DNA of 64,000 nt from Sinorhizobium numidicum (GTDB lineage: Bacteria; Pseudomonadota; Alphaproteobacteria; Rhizobiales; Rhizobiaceae), in NCBI RefSeq assembly GCF_029892045.1, contig NZ_CP120367.1, positions 1,364,001-1,428,000 on the forward strand, written 5' to 3'. Shown piece after piece: positions 43,273 to 52,533 of this stretch. Every line of letters begins with the position of its first letter. Position 1 is the first letter of the stretch. The notes beneath the pieces are model-generated. The model ran no database searches, was not told the origin of the DNA, and worked only from the letters and a program-made list of their open reading frames with translations. The position numbers were made by a program, and so were the translations under genes.

Positions 43273-44814
43273 ATGTCTCAACCCAATATTCTGATCCTGA
43301 TGGTCGATCAGCTCAACGGAACTCTGTTTCCCGACGGCCCTGCTGATTTTTTGCACGCGCCACATCTTAAGGCATTGGCCAAGCGCTCCGTTCGCTTCGT
43401 CAACACCTATACCGCAAGTCCGCTTTGCGCACCGGCTCGAGCATCCTTCATGTCGGGTCAGCTCCCAAGCCGGACGCGCGTTTACGATAATGCCGCCGAG
43501 TTCGCCTCGGACATACCGACTTTTGCGCATCACCTGCGAGCTGCAGGGTATCAAACCGCGCTGTCAGGAAAGATGCACTTCGTCGGCCCCGACCAATTGC
43601 ATGGCTTCGAAGAGCGGCTGACGACGGATATCTATCCGGCCGATTTCGGCTGGACGCCCGACTACCGCAAGCCGGGAGAGCGCATCGACTGGTGGTATCA
43701 CAATCTCGGTTCCGTCACAGGTGCCGGGGTTGCCGAGATGACCAACCAGATGGAATACGACGACGAGGTCGCCTATCATGCGACCCGGAAGCTTTATGAC
43801 CTTGCGCGCGGAAATGATGGGCGGCCTTGGTGCCTTGCTGTGAGCTTCACACATCCGCACGATCCCTACGTCGCTCGCAAGCGCTTCTGGGATCTGTATG
43901 AAAATTGCCCCGCGTTAGACCCCAAAGTCGAGCCAATTCCCTTTGAACAGCAGGATCGGCATTCGCAGCGCCTTCTGGTCGCCTGTGACCACAAGTCCTT
44001 CGAGATTTCGCCGAATGATGTGCGGCTTGCTCGGCGCGGGTATTTTGCCAACATATCCTATGTAGATGAGAAAATCGGCGACATTGTCGATGTGCTTGAG
44101 CGAACCGGCATGCGTGAGAATACGGTCGTGCTGTTCGTATCGGACCACGGCGATATGCTCGGGGAACGTGGGTTATGGTTCAAGATGAGCTTTTTCGAGG
44201 GATCAGCTCGCGTGCCGCTGATGATTTCCGCACCCGGCTGGCGACCTGGCCGAATAGAAACGCCCGTATCGACGCTCGACGTCACACCTACCATCGCCTC
44301 CATCGCAGGCGTTGACATCGCTTCCGTGCGCCCGTGGACAGATGGCGAAGATTTGCGCCCGCTCGTCGCGGGTGAAGGCGGCCGCGGGCCTGTGCCCATG
44401 GAATACGCAGCCGAAGGTTCGGAAGCGCCGCTCGTTGGATTGCGGGCGGGAGCATACAAGTTGACGCTCTGCGACAAGGACCCGCCCCTTCTGTTCGATC
44501 TCGACTCCGATCCTGATGAGCTGATGAACCTCGCGGAAGGTCCGGATCACAAGGAACATCTTGCTCGCTTGACGGCCGTGGCGGAAAAACGCTGGAGCCT
44601 TTCTGTGTTCGACGCCGCTGTGCGGGAAAGCCAGGCGCGCCGATGGGTAGTTTACACGGCATTGCGAAACGGCGCGTACTATCCATGGGACTATCAGCCG
44701 CTGCAGAAGGCCTCGGAGCGATATATGCGAAATCACATGGATCTCAACGTGCTCGAAGAGAAGCAAAGGTTTCCGCGTGAAATCGAAACGACTGCCAAGT
44801 CTGTCTCTCAGTAA
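43273..44814 (+). CDS. betC: Choline-sulfatase BetC
   Basis: 513 residues of the sulfatase family. The formylglycine motif SPLCAPARASFMSGQ (Cys-x-Ala-x-Arg type) lies near residue 54. Metal-binding residues are in LILMVDQLNGTL at the N-terminus and VLFVSDHGDMLGE near 290. A C-terminal choline-sulfatase extension with YYPWDYQP is present. It hydrolyses choline-O-sulfate to choline and sulfate, giving betaine precursor plus a sulfur source. AAGGAAA precedes ATG 43273. Cofactor maturation would need a formylglycine-generating enzyme not seen here. Confidence 0.93.
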   Translation: MSQPNILILMVDQLNGTLFPDGPADFLHAPHLKALAKRSVRFVNTYTASPLCAPARASFMSGQLPSRTRVYDNAAEFASDIPTFAHHLRAAGYQTALSGKMHFVGPDQLHGFEERLTTDIYPADFGWTPDYRKPGERIDWWYHNLGSVTGAGVAEMTNQMEYDDEVAYHATRKLYDLARGNDGRPWCLAVSFTHPHDPYVARKRFWDLYENCPALDPKVEPIPFEQQDRHSQRLLVACDHKSFEISPNDVRLARRGYFANISYVDEKIGDIVDVLERTGMRENTVVLFVSDHGDMLGERGLWFKMSFFEGSARVPLMISAPGWRPGRIETPVSTLDVTPTIASIAGVDIASVRPWTDGEDLRPLVAGEGGRGPVPMEYAAEGSEAPLVGLRAGAYKLTLCDKDPPLLFDLDSDPDELMNLAEGPDHKEHLARLTAVAEKRWSLSVFDAAVRESQARRWVVYTALRNGAYYPWDYQPLQKASERYMRNHMDLNVLEEKQRFPREIETTAKSVSQ

Positions 44815-44841
44815 CCGTTTCACGTCGTTGAGATTCCTGCT

Positions 44842-45768
44842 GTGACCGTCTATCTGCCCATAGCAGAGTTGTCGGTGAACATACTCATCATTCTCGGCAT
44901 GGGCGCCGCCGTCGGCTTTCTGTCCGGCATGTTCGGCGTCGGCGGCGGCTTCCTGATCACGCCGCTGTTGATCTTCTACAACATTCCGCCGGTGGTCGCC
45001 GTCGCCACCGGCGCCAACCAGGTCGTCGCCTCGTCGATTTCCGGGGCGATCACCCATTTCCGCCGCGGCACCATCGACATCAAGCTCGGAACGGTGCTGC
45101 TGTGCGGCGGCCTCGTCGGCGCCACCTTCGGCGTCTGGCTGTTTTCGCTGCTGCGCCGCGTCGGCCAGCTCGATCTGGTGATTTCGCTGCTTTATGTCGT
45201 GCTGCTCGGTTCCGTCGGCGGCCTGATGCTCTGGGAGAGCATCGGCGCCATGCGCAAGGCCGCCAAACAGCAGCCGACGCGGCTGCGCCGGCCCGGCCAG
45301 CACAACTGGATCCATGGCCTGCCGCTGAAGATGCGCTTCAAGAAGTCGAAGATCTATCTGAGCGTCATTCCGGTCGCCACCCTCGGTTTCTGCATCGGCA
45401 TCTTGACCTCGATCATGGGGGTCGGCGGCGGCTTCATCATGGTGCCGGCGATGATCTATCTGCTGCGCATCCCGACCGGCGTCGTCGTCGGCACCTCGCT
45501 GTTCCAGATCGTCTTCGTCTCCGCCTATACGGTGATCGTCCAGGCCTCGACCAACTATACCGTCGATATCGTGCTCGCCTTCGTGCTGATGATCGCCGGC
45601 GTCATCGGCGCGCAATACGGCGTGCGCGTCGGCCAGCGGCTGCGCGGCGAGCAGTTGCGGGCGCTGCTGGCGCTGCTCGTGCTGGCCGTCGGCATCCGCC
45701 TGGCGATCGAACTGATCATTCCGCCGAAGGATGTCTATTCGGTCGTCTCAGCGGGGTTCGGCTTCTGA
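44842..45768 (+). CDS. TauE/SafE-family sulfite/organosulfonate exporter-like protein
   Basis: 308 residues with about eight hydrophobic segments and the duplicated GVGGGF motifs (FLSGMFGVGGGFLITPLLI and LTSIMGVGGGFIMVPAMI) typical of TauE/SafE. It probably moves a sulfur-containing or other small anion across the inner membrane. The start is GTG 44842, 28 bases after betC. Third codon positions are almost all G or C, unlike betC, suggesting a different origin. Its stop overlaps the next gene's ATG (TGATG). Confidence 0.83.
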   Translation: MTVYLPIAELSVNILIILGMGAAVGFLSGMFGVGGGFLITPLLIFYNIPPVVAVATGANQVVASSISGAITHFRRGTIDIKLGTVLLCGGLVGATFGVWLFSLLRRVGQLDLVISLLYVVLLGSVGGLMLWESIGAMRKAAKQQPTRLRRPGQHNWIHGLPLKMRFKKSKIYLSVIPVATLGFCIGILTSIMGVGGGFIMVPAMIYLLRIPTGVVVGTSLFQIVFVSAYTVIVQASTNYTVDIVLAFVLMIAGVIGAQYGVRVGQRLRGEQLRALLALLVLAVGIRLAIELIIPPKDVYSVVSAGFGF

Positions 45769-46568
45769 TGCTGTCGCGCGTTCGCTTCTCCCTGCTTGCT
45801 GTCGTTCTGGCGGTCGCCGCACCGGCGGCGGCACAGCGGCAGCAGGAGGTTTCGGTGTTCAGCGAAAAGCTGGAGATCGGCATCTCGACGGACGAGATCG
45901 CCATCACCTCCGATTTCCGCGGCGCCGACCTGACGATCTTCGGCGCCGTCGACGGCTTCGACGCCAATCTTCTCGCCCAGGGCAAATACAACATCATCGT
46001 CACCCTCGAGGGGCCGAAGGACAATGCGACGGTGCGCAAGAAGCAGCGCGTCTTCGGCATCTGGGTCAACACCAGCTCGATGACCTTCGAACTGGTGCCG
46101 GAATCCTATTCGCTGTCGAGCACGCGCGACATCGAGACGATCGCGCCGCCGGGCGAGATGGGCAATATGGGCATCGGCGTCGACCACATGCGGCTGGTGC
46201 CGTTGGGCTTCGTCGGCGACGGCAGCAATCTCGGCGAGTTCCGCAATGCCTTCCGCCGCATCCGCGAGACGAGCGGCGTCTATCAGCGCGATCCCGGCGG
46301 CGTGCAATTCATCAGTTCGAGCCTGTTCAAGGCATCGGTGCGGCTGCCGGCCAATGTGCCGAACGGCGTCCATGTCGTGCGCGCCTATCTCTTCCGCGAC
46401 GGCGTCTTCGTCGCCGCCAAGGCGCTGCCGCTGCGGGTGGTCAAGACCGGCCTCGAACAGGCGATCACCCAGGCGGCGCATCAGCAGCCGCTGATCTACG
46501 GCCTGCTCGCGGTGATGCTGGCGGTGATCACCGGCTGGGGCGCCAGCCTGCTCTTCCGCAAGGAATAG
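45768..46568 (+). CDS. TIGR02186-type conserved membrane-anchored periplasmic protein
   Basis: 266 residues with an N-terminal signal (LLAVVLAVAAPAAAQ), a beta-rich periplasmic body (EIAITSDFRGADLTIFGAVDG, VFGIWVNTSSMTFELVPESY) and a C-terminal membrane helix (LIYGLLAVMLAVITGWGASLL). This matches the alphaproteobacterial TIGR02186 family, usually next to TauE/SafE genes. Translation is coupled to the transporter, so it may be a periplasmic partner. Function is unknown. It shares the very GC-rich codon use of the preceding gene. Confidence 0.82.
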   Translation: MLSRVRFSLLAVVLAVAAPAAAQRQQEVSVFSEKLEIGISTDEIAITSDFRGADLTIFGAVDGFDANLLAQGKYNIIVTLEGPKDNATVRKKQRVFGIWVNTSSMTFELVPESYSLSSTRDIETIAPPGEMGNMGIGVDHMRLVPLGFVGDGSNLGEFRNAFRRIRETSGVYQRDPGGVQFISSSLFKASVRLPANVPNGVHVVRAYLFRDGVFVAAKALPLRVVKTGLEQAITQAAHQQPLIYGLLAVMLAVITGWGASLLFRKE

Positions 46569-46819
46569 CGCGCCTTGCCCCCTGTTGCGCCCCCCGCAGC
46601 GGTCGCTTACCGAAATTAGATTACCTCGCCGTTCGAGCTAAATAGAACGGCCCGTTGTTTTCCACTCTGCGGTTTTGTATAGACGCTGCAATTCACCCCG
46701 GACCCGGTGAAACTCCGGGTGGCTCTTCTGGCCGCCGATCCGCCAGACAACGCGACAGCATCAATTCATACAAGCCGGACTCCCTCCGGCCGGGTGCGCT
46801 CGTTTTGCGAAGAAAACTC

Positions 46820-48310
46820 ATGACATTCAAAGTTGCCAGCTATAAACGCGAATGGTTCTCCAACATCCGTGCCGATGTCTTGTCAGGTGTTGTCGTTGCG
46901 CTCGCCTTGATACCTGAAGCGATCGGCTTTTCCGTTATAGCCGGCGTCGATCCGAAGGTCGGGTTGTTTGCCTCCTTCGCGATCGCCTGCGTTTCCGCCT
47001 TCGCCGGCGGCCGACCCGGAATGATTTCGGCGGCAACCGCCGCAACCGCGGTCCTGATGATCACCCTCGTCAAGGAACACGGGCTTGAATATCTGTTTGC
47101 CGCCACGTTGCTGATGGGCCTGGTCCAGATCGGGGCCGGTTTCTTGAAGCTCGGCCGGGTCATGCGCTTTGTTTCCCGGTCGGTCATCACCGGCTTCGTC
47201 AACGCGCTCGCCATCCTTATCTTCATGGCGCAGCTTCCGGAGCTCATCGGCGTCCCGCAGGTCACCTACGCGATGATCGCCGCCGGCCTGGCGATCATCT
47301 ACCTCTTTCCATATGTTACGAAGGCGATACCATCCCCTCTGGTCGCCATAGTTGTACTGACCGGCATTGCCTATTGGAGCGGAATGGACATTCGCACCGT
47401 CAGCGATCTCGGCGAGCTGCCTTCGAGCTTGCCGGTCCTCGCTTTGCCGCAGGTGCCGTTCACATTCGAAACGCTCCAGATCATCTTGCCTTACTCGGTC
47501 GCCCTCGCCGCGGTCGGACTGCTCGAATCCTTGCTGACGGCTCAGATCGTCGACGACATGACCGACACGACGAGCAACAAGAGCCAGGAATGCATAGGCC
47601 AGGGGGCGAGCAATATCGCGTCTGGCCTCATTGGCGGCATGGGCGGCTGTGCGATGATTGGCCAGTCGGTCATCAACGTCGCCTCCGGTGGACGCGGACG
47701 TCTCTCTACTTTCGTGGCAGGCGCGTTCCTTCTGTTCTTGATCCTGGTCCTGGACGATCTGGTCCGTATCATTCCGATGGCGGCACTCGTTGCCGTCATG
47801 ATCATGGTGTCGATCGGCACCTTCTCCTGGCGGTCGATTCTCGATCTGCGGCGCAACCCGCTGCCTTCCTCGATCGTGATGCTGGCCACGGTCGTAACCA
47901 CGGTGGGGACGCATGACCTCGCCAAGGGCGTACTGGTTGGCGTTCTGCTCTCCGGCGTGTTCTTCGCCGGTAAAGTCGCGCGGCTCTTCCACGTGCGGTC
48001 GACGCTCCGTGAAGGCGAAAAGGTGCGCACCTACCATGTCGACGGCGAGATATTCTTTGCTTCCACGGAGGCCTTTATCGCCGCCTTTGATTTTGCTGAG
48101 CCTCTGGACGGAGTCGTCATCGACGTGCGTGAAGCGCATCTCTGGGATATCACGGCTGTCGGTGCGCTTGATAAAGTCGTCCTCAAATATCGCCGCAACG
48201 GCATCAAGGTGGAGGTCATCGGCCTCAATGAAGCGAGTGCCCATATGCTCGATCGCTTCGCCGTGCATGACAAAGGCGATGGAGCGGCGGTAACCGCATC
48301 TGAGCATTGA
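46820..48310 (+). CDS. SulP-family anion (sulfate) permease with STAS domain
   Basis: 496 residues. About 10-12 hydrophobic segments form the SulP core ([40 protein letters not shown], and [24 protein letters not shown]). A C-terminal STAS domain at about 395-490 includes [24 protein letters not shown] 46820 starts the conserved part; a longer frame is polar. It could import sulfate or bicarbonate. Its place near choline sulfatase suggests a sulfate link, but it lies 250 bases from the previous gene and may have its own promoter. Confidence 0.87.
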   Translation: MTFKVASYKREWFSNIRADVLSGVVVALALIPEAIGFSVIAGVDPKVGLFASFAIACVSAFAGGRPGMISAATAATAVLMITLVKEHGLEYLFAATLLMGLVQIGAGFLKLGRVMRFVSRSVITGFVNALAILIFMAQLPELIGVPQVTYAMIAAGLAIIYLFPYVTKAIPSPLVAIVVLTGIAYWSGMDIRTVSDLGELPSSLPVLALPQVPFTFETLQIILPYSVALAAVGLLESLLTAQIVDDMTDTTSNKSQECIGQGASNIASGLIGGMGGCAMIGQSVINVASGGRGRLSTFVAGAFLLFLILVLDDLVRIIPMAALVAVMIMVSIGTFSWRSILDLRRNPLPSSIVMLATVVTTVGTHDLAKGVLVGVLLSGVFFAGKVARLFHVRSTLREGEKVRTYHVDGEIFFASTEAFIAAFDFAEPLDGVVIDVREAHLWDITAVGALDKVVLKYRRNGIKVEVIGLNEASAHMLDRFAVHDKGDGAAVTASEH

Positions 48311-48530
48311 GCCGAGGAACCGAGAGAGCCTAAATGGCATTCACCTCTTGCTCCCGGCGGTTGGCGGGATCTGCTTTCAACAGCGGCTACCGGGAATTCC
48401 GGGTCAGCGGCTAGAATCGAGGTGGCTTCCAAGCCCGCCGGAGAGGCGAGGTTTGGGGAATATCCGAATTGAGCGAAGGCCCGCGAGCCGCTCACTGCGG
48501 CGCCCGCGGGCCGAAGTGGAATGGCCTTCG

Positions 48531-48761
48531 TCAGACGAACGCCAGGTCCGCCGAGAAGACGAAGTTGGCAGCGCTGAGATCAGCCGTCTGGACGCCAAGC
48601 AGCGTGACCTGGTCGACCGTGCCATTCAGATGCACGACGGCGTTCCCGTTAGCATCGTCGCTGATGTTGGGCAGCAAGTCGGCGAAGTCCTCGTAGCCAT
48701 AGCCGGCGAGCTGAATGATGTCCCTGTCCAGCTCGAAGTCGAAAATCTCGTCCCGCCCACT
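48531..48761 (-). pseudogene. C-terminal remnant of a haemolysin-type Ca2+-binding (RTX) protein
   Basis: The last about 76 residues of a minus-strand frame read DEIFDFELDRDIIQLAGYGY and end LGVQTADLSAANFVFSADL, the typical end of RTX/serralysin-like calcium-binding proteins in rhizobia. No GGxGxD nonapeptide repeats precede it; the upstream sequence is unrelated. It is therefore a decayed or truncated fragment. It lies just before the sigma-54 regulator gene on the opposite strand. Confidence 0.6.
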
Positions 48762-48982
48762 GTGGCGGGCAAACAGGGGAGCACTCAGCAACGGTTCGCG
48801 GGTAAGCCCTGAACAAGCGAGCCGGTGCCTTGATGATCGGTGCTGGAGTGCAGCGAGATGAGCGCAGGCCGGCCAGTGGCACGCCATAGATAATTCCCGA
48901 CGTGAGGCATTCCCTATTGCCTTTTCCATTCCATTTGCGCTTCCTGTTGCCGACATGCAGGCAGGGTCGTAGGGGAGTTGGA

Positions 48983-50374
48983 GTGCCGATAGAGGTTGTG
49001 GGCAGCGCACGCGATATCTCCGCCGACCCGGAATTCGGGCCGTGGCTGGCCCAGGCATCTATCCTGGTCGTCGATGACGAACCGGGGATGCGTAACTTCC
49101 TTGCACGAACGCTCGGTCCTCGCTGCAAAAAGCTGGACGTCGCCGCAGATACCGAGGAGGCTTCGAGCAAGCTGGACCAGCAGCATTTCGACGTGGTCAT
49201 TCTGGACAACATCATGCCTCGCAAGAATGGCGTCGAATGGCTTGCCGAGCAGCGGGCGATCGGCTTCTTCGCCGATGCTATCCTGATGACGGCATATGCG
49301 GACCTGGATACCGCAATCCAGGCGATGCGTGCCGGCGCGATGGACTTCATTCTCAAGCCTTTTCGCTCGAACCAGTTGCTCAACGCCGTCGCGCGGTGTC
49401 TCGACCGAATGAGACTGCAGCGCGAGAACTACGTCCTGCGATACGAGCTTAAGGCCACGTCGGACCACATCCTGCTGCGCGACAGGCTGATCGGCGAATC
49501 GGCCGCCATTGCACGGGTACGCGAGACGATCGCCCGCGTGGCGCCCTTGCCGACCTCAGTCCTCCTGACCGGACAATCAGGCACCGGTAAGGAAGTCGCC
49601 GCCCGTTCGCTACATATGCTTTCGGAGCGGTCTTCCAAGCCGTTCGTGCCGGTCAACTGCGGCGCCATTCCCGCAGACATGATCGAGAGCGAGTTGTTTG
49701 GTCACATCAAGGGCGCGTTCACCGGCGCGGAGCGGAGCCGCGACGGCCTCTTTCTTCACGCGCAAGGCGGCACCCTCTTTCTCGATGAGATCAGCGAAAT
49801 GCCGCTTGCGACGCAAAGCAAGCTGTTGCGTGTGCTTGAGGACCGGAAGGTGCGGCCGGTTGGTGCCGAGCGCGAGGTTCCGGTCGACCTGCGCTTCGTC
49901 TTCGCGACCAATTCCGAGCTGGAGAAGGATGTCCAGGCTGGCCGCTTCCGGGCGGACCTGTTCTACCGCATCAACGTTATGCAGATCCACCTGCCCCCGC
50001 TCAAGGAGCGTCAGGGCGATGCCGTCGAACTCGCTTCGCTTTTCATGAAGAAACTCTCCGTGCAGCTGGGAATGCCGACCGTGCCGATCGACGAGGCGGC
50101 GCAGCATGCGCTTTCGGTCTATGATTGGCCGGGCAACGTGCGCGAGTTGCGCAATCTCATCGAAAGAACTCTGATCCTGGGCCGTTTCCCGGAAGGCTTC
50201 GGATCCAGCGCTGTGCCCGCAGGTGAAGCCAACGGCATTGCATTGGCCGACGTGGAACGGCGGCACATCGTGTCCGTGCTCGCCGATTGCGGAGGGCAGC
50301 GCAACGAGGCCGCGCGTGTGCTCGGCATCTCCCGCAAGACGATCGACCGCAAACTGGCGGCTTGGGATGGCTGA
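48983..50374 (+). CDS. Sigma-54-dependent response regulator (NtrC/DctD-like)
   Basis: 463 residues: receiver domain about 20-140 (ILVVDDEPGMRNF; phospho-acceptor Asp in DVVILDNIMP; Lys in FILKPF), AAA+ domain about 165-395 (Walker A GQSGTGKEVA, sigma-54 contact GAFTGA, GGTLFLDEISEM), and a Fis-type HTH at the end (NEAARVLGISRKTIDRKL). The start is GTG 48983 with AGGGGAG upstream. It overlaps the kinase gene by eight bases. It should activate a sigma-54 promoter, probably the one at 52475-52490. Confidence 0.92.
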   Translation: MPIEVVGSARDISADPEFGPWLAQASILVVDDEPGMRNFLARTLGPRCKKLDVAADTEEASSKLDQQHFDVVILDNIMPRKNGVEWLAEQRAIGFFADAILMTAYADLDTAIQAMRAGAMDFILKPFRSNQLLNAVARCLDRMRLQRENYVLRYELKATSDHILLRDRLIGESAAIARVRETIARVAPLPTSVLLTGQSGTGKEVAARSLHMLSERSSKPFVPVNCGAIPADMIESELFGHIKGAFTGAERSRDGLFLHAQGGTLFLDEISEMPLATQSKLLRVLEDRKVRPVGAEREVPVDLRFVFATNSELEKDVQAGRFRADLFYRINVMQIHLPPLKERQGDAVELASLFMKKLSVQLGMPTVPIDEAAQHALSVYDWPGNVRELRNLIERTLILGRFPEGFGSSAVPAGEANGIALADVERRHIVSVLADCGGQRNEAARVLGISRKTIDRKLAAWDG

Positions 50375-52385
50375 TCCGCCGGCCACGGCGGTCGAGCGGC
50401 CGGCGCGCTCGGTGCGCCATCGGCTGCTTGCCATTGCGCTGCTGCCTATGCTCGTCATTCTGCCGCTTCTGCTGGGCGTCACCATCTATCGCTGGGACGC
50501 CAAATTCGACGCAATGCTGATCTCGAAGGTTAATGGTGACCTGACGATCGCCCATCAGTATCTCTCGCGCATTCTGGAAAATACCGGCGAGCATATCGAG
50601 GCGCTTGGAGGATCGGCTCGATACCGTGACGTGGCCGCATCGAGCCGCCTCCCGCTCGATTTGTTTCTCAGCGAGAGCAAGAAGCGGCTTGAGCTGGATT
50701 TCCTCTATGTCATCGACGCTGACGGGAATGTGCTCGCCTCGGCGGCCGCGAGCACGCAATCCATGTTGCGCAACGATTGGCCGGTGATCGTAAGTGCAAT
50801 AGATGGTCGCTCCTCCACGGCTATCGACATCTTCGCCCATACCGATCTCAACAGGCTGTCGCCCGATCTCGCCGCACGAGCGCGGTTGCCGCTCGTCAAT
50901 ACGCCCAACGCGCAGCCGACCGACCGGAAGGAAGAGAGCCGCGGCATGGTCATCCATAGTGCCAGCCCGATAAGCATCGAGGGCGGGCGCAAGGCGATAC
51001 TTGTCGGCGGCATCCTTCTCAACCAGAACCTCCTCTTCATCGATACGATCAACGACCTCGTCTATCGCGAAGCGAGCCTGCCCGCAGGCAGCCAAGGAAC
51101 GGCGACGCTCTTTCTCGACGATGTCCGTATCAGCACCAATGTTCGTCTCTTCGAGGACCGCCGCGCCCTCGGAACGCGTGTCTCGCGAGCGGTGCGCTCT
51201 GCCGTCCTCGAACACGGGCGGATCTGGCTCGACAGCGCCTTCGTCGTCAACGACTGGTACATCTCCGCTTACGAGCCACTCGTCGATAGCCATGGCAACC
51301 GGGTGGGAATGCTCTATGTCGGTTTTCTGCAGGCGCCGTTCACGGCCGCGAAAATCCAGACGGTGCTCACCATCGCCATTGCATTTCTGACGATTGCCGC
51401 AGCCAGTGTGCCGATCTTCCTTCGCTGGGCGCAGGGCATATTCCAGCCCCTCGAACGCATGAATGCGACGATCGCGAAGGTCGAGAGTGGCGATCTCCGC
51501 GCCCGAACCGGACCGGTGGACAGCCGCGACGAGATCGGCCGCGTCGCGGTTCATCTCGACAATCTGCTTGACCAGATCGAGCAGCGCGACCAGGAACTCA
51601 GGCAGTGGAACCAGGAATTGAATACGCGCGTCGACGAGCGCACGCGTGAACTTCAGCTTGCGAACCGGCGACTGGAGGCGACCACCAAGCAGCTGATCAT
51701 GTCCGAAAAGCTCGCGGCGATCGGCGAGATCACCGCAGGCGTCGCCCACGAGATCAATAATCCCATCGCCGTCATGCAGGGCAATCTCGAAGTCATACGT
51801 TCGGTGATCGGAGAGCACGCGGAACTCGCCAGTACCGAGTTCCAGCTGCTCGACGAACAGATCCGCCGCATAAGCCAAATCGTCACCAAACTTCTGCAGT
51901 TCGCCAAGCCCGAGGAGTTTGCGGGCTTCGTCGAGCGATATCTACCCGGCAAGGTGATCGCCGATTGCCTGCCCCTCGTTAAGCACCTGCTCGCGAAGGC
52001 AGACATAGAGGTCAGGCTGGAGGACCAGGCAACGCGCTTTGTGTTCATGAACCGCACGGAGCTTCAACAGGTCATGGTCAATCTCATAGTGAATGCCATC
52101 CATGCCATGCCAGACGGCGGCACGCTGACGCTATCTGCCCGTGATGCGGACTGGGATAGGTCCAGTGGCGTCGAGATCGTGGTGCGTGACACGGGCGTCG
52201 GCATGGAACAGGACGTAGCGGCAAGAGTTTTCGATCCGTTCTTTACAACCAAGCGTCAGGACGGAACTGGGCTCGGACTTTCGATCAGCCAGACGCTTGT
52301 GACGCGCCAAGGCGGTTCGATCTCAGTCGAAACAGGCCCCGGCAAAGGCGCCGCCTTCAGCATTTGGCTCCCCGAAGCAGCCTAG
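50367..52385 (+). CDS. Sensor histidine kinase with periplasmic Cache-type domain
   Basis: 672 residues: TM1 at about 19-41, a large periplasmic sensor domain (about 45-325, Cache-like), TM2 at about 330-350, HAMP about 352-405, a coiled coil, the H-box VAHEINNPIAV near 452, and the HATPase domain (NLIVNAIHAM, DTGVGM, GTGLGLSIS). ATG 50367 overlaps the regulator stop. It probably senses a carboxylate or similar ligand and phosphorylates the adjacent sigma-54 regulator. Similar Cache kinases control organic-acid uptake. Confidence 0.88.
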   Translation: MADPPATAVERPARSVRHRLLAIALLPMLVILPLLLGVTIYRWDAKFDAMLISKVNGDLTIAHQYLSRILENTGEHIEALGGSARYRDVAASSRLPLDLFLSESKKRLELDFLYVIDADGNVLASAAASTQSMLRNDWPVIVSAIDGRSSTAIDIFAHTDLNRLSPDLAARARLPLVNTPNAQPTDRKEESRGMVIHSASPISIEGGRKAILVGGILLNQNLLFIDTINDLVYREASLPAGSQGTATLFLDDVRISTNVRLFEDRRALGTRVSRAVRSAVLEHGRIWLDSAFVVNDWYISAYEPLVDSHGNRVGMLYVGFLQAPFTAAKIQTVLTIAIAFLTIAAASVPIFLRWAQGIFQPLERMNATIAKVESGDLRARTGPVDSRDEIGRVAVHLDNLLDQIEQRDQELRQWNQELNTRVDERTRELQLANRRLEATTKQLIMSEKLAAIGEITAGVAHEINNPIAVMQGNLEVIRSVIGEHAELASTEFQLLDEQIRRISQIVTKLLQFAKPEEFAGFVERYLPGKVIADCLPLVKHLLAKADIEVRLEDQATRFVFMNRTELQQVMVNLIVNAIHAMPDGGTLTLSARDADWDRSSGVEIVVRDTGVGMEQDVAARVFDPFFTTKRQDGTGLGLSISQTLVTRQGGSISVETGPGKGAAFSIWLPEAA

Positions 52386-52387
52386 AA

Positions 52388-52424
52388 CGGACATTTTGTC
52401 TGGCGGCTCAGGACAAAATGTCCG
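52388..52424. promoter_or_regulatory. Perfect 13-bp inverted repeat: UAS or terminator
   Basis: CGGACATTTTGTC and GACAAAATGTCCG form a perfect 13-bp inverted repeat with an 11-base spacer, three bases after the kinase stop. No T-run follows. Its centre lies about 70 bases upstream of the -24 box of the sigma-54 promoter, a normal place for an enhancer site of an NtrC-type activator. It could equally terminate the kinase transcript, or do both. Confidence 0.65.
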
Positions 52425-52474
52425 AGGCGTTATGCTTCATTCCAATAACCCATTGAAACTTCAGGGGTCTCGTC

Positions 52475-52490
52475 TGGCATGGCGGTTGCT
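52475..52490 (+). promoter_or_regulatory. Sigma-54 promoter of the OFA-type transporter
   Basis: TGGCATGGCGGTTGCT fits the consensus TGGCAYR-N4-TTGCW at every position: TGGCAT, five bases, TTGCT. It lies 43 bases before ATG 52534. The neighbouring gene pair encodes a GAFTGA-containing activator and its kinase. Confidence 0.8.
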
Positions 52491-52533
52491 TCCGTGGCGT
52501 TGCGTCTAAACGGCGCCATGCGGAGGAGAGAAA

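Noticed and set aside
44203..45615. 470-codon minus-strand frame opposite betC and tauE
   Set aside because: Low-complexity His/Asp/Gln-rich product; both plus-strand genes have clear families.
45102..45767. Extension of the TIGR02186-type gene far upstream inside tauE
   Set aside because: The extra residues are Arg/Ala-rich frame-shadow sequence; the signal peptide begins at ATG 45768.
46883..48340. 485-codon minus-strand frame opposite the SulP permease
   Set aside because: The protein is rich in Asp, His and Arg with no motifs, a mirror of the hydrophobic codons of the real gene.
50157..51878. 573-codon minus-strand frame opposite the regulator and kinase
   Set aside because: No recognisable domain and fully covered by well-supported plus-strand genes.
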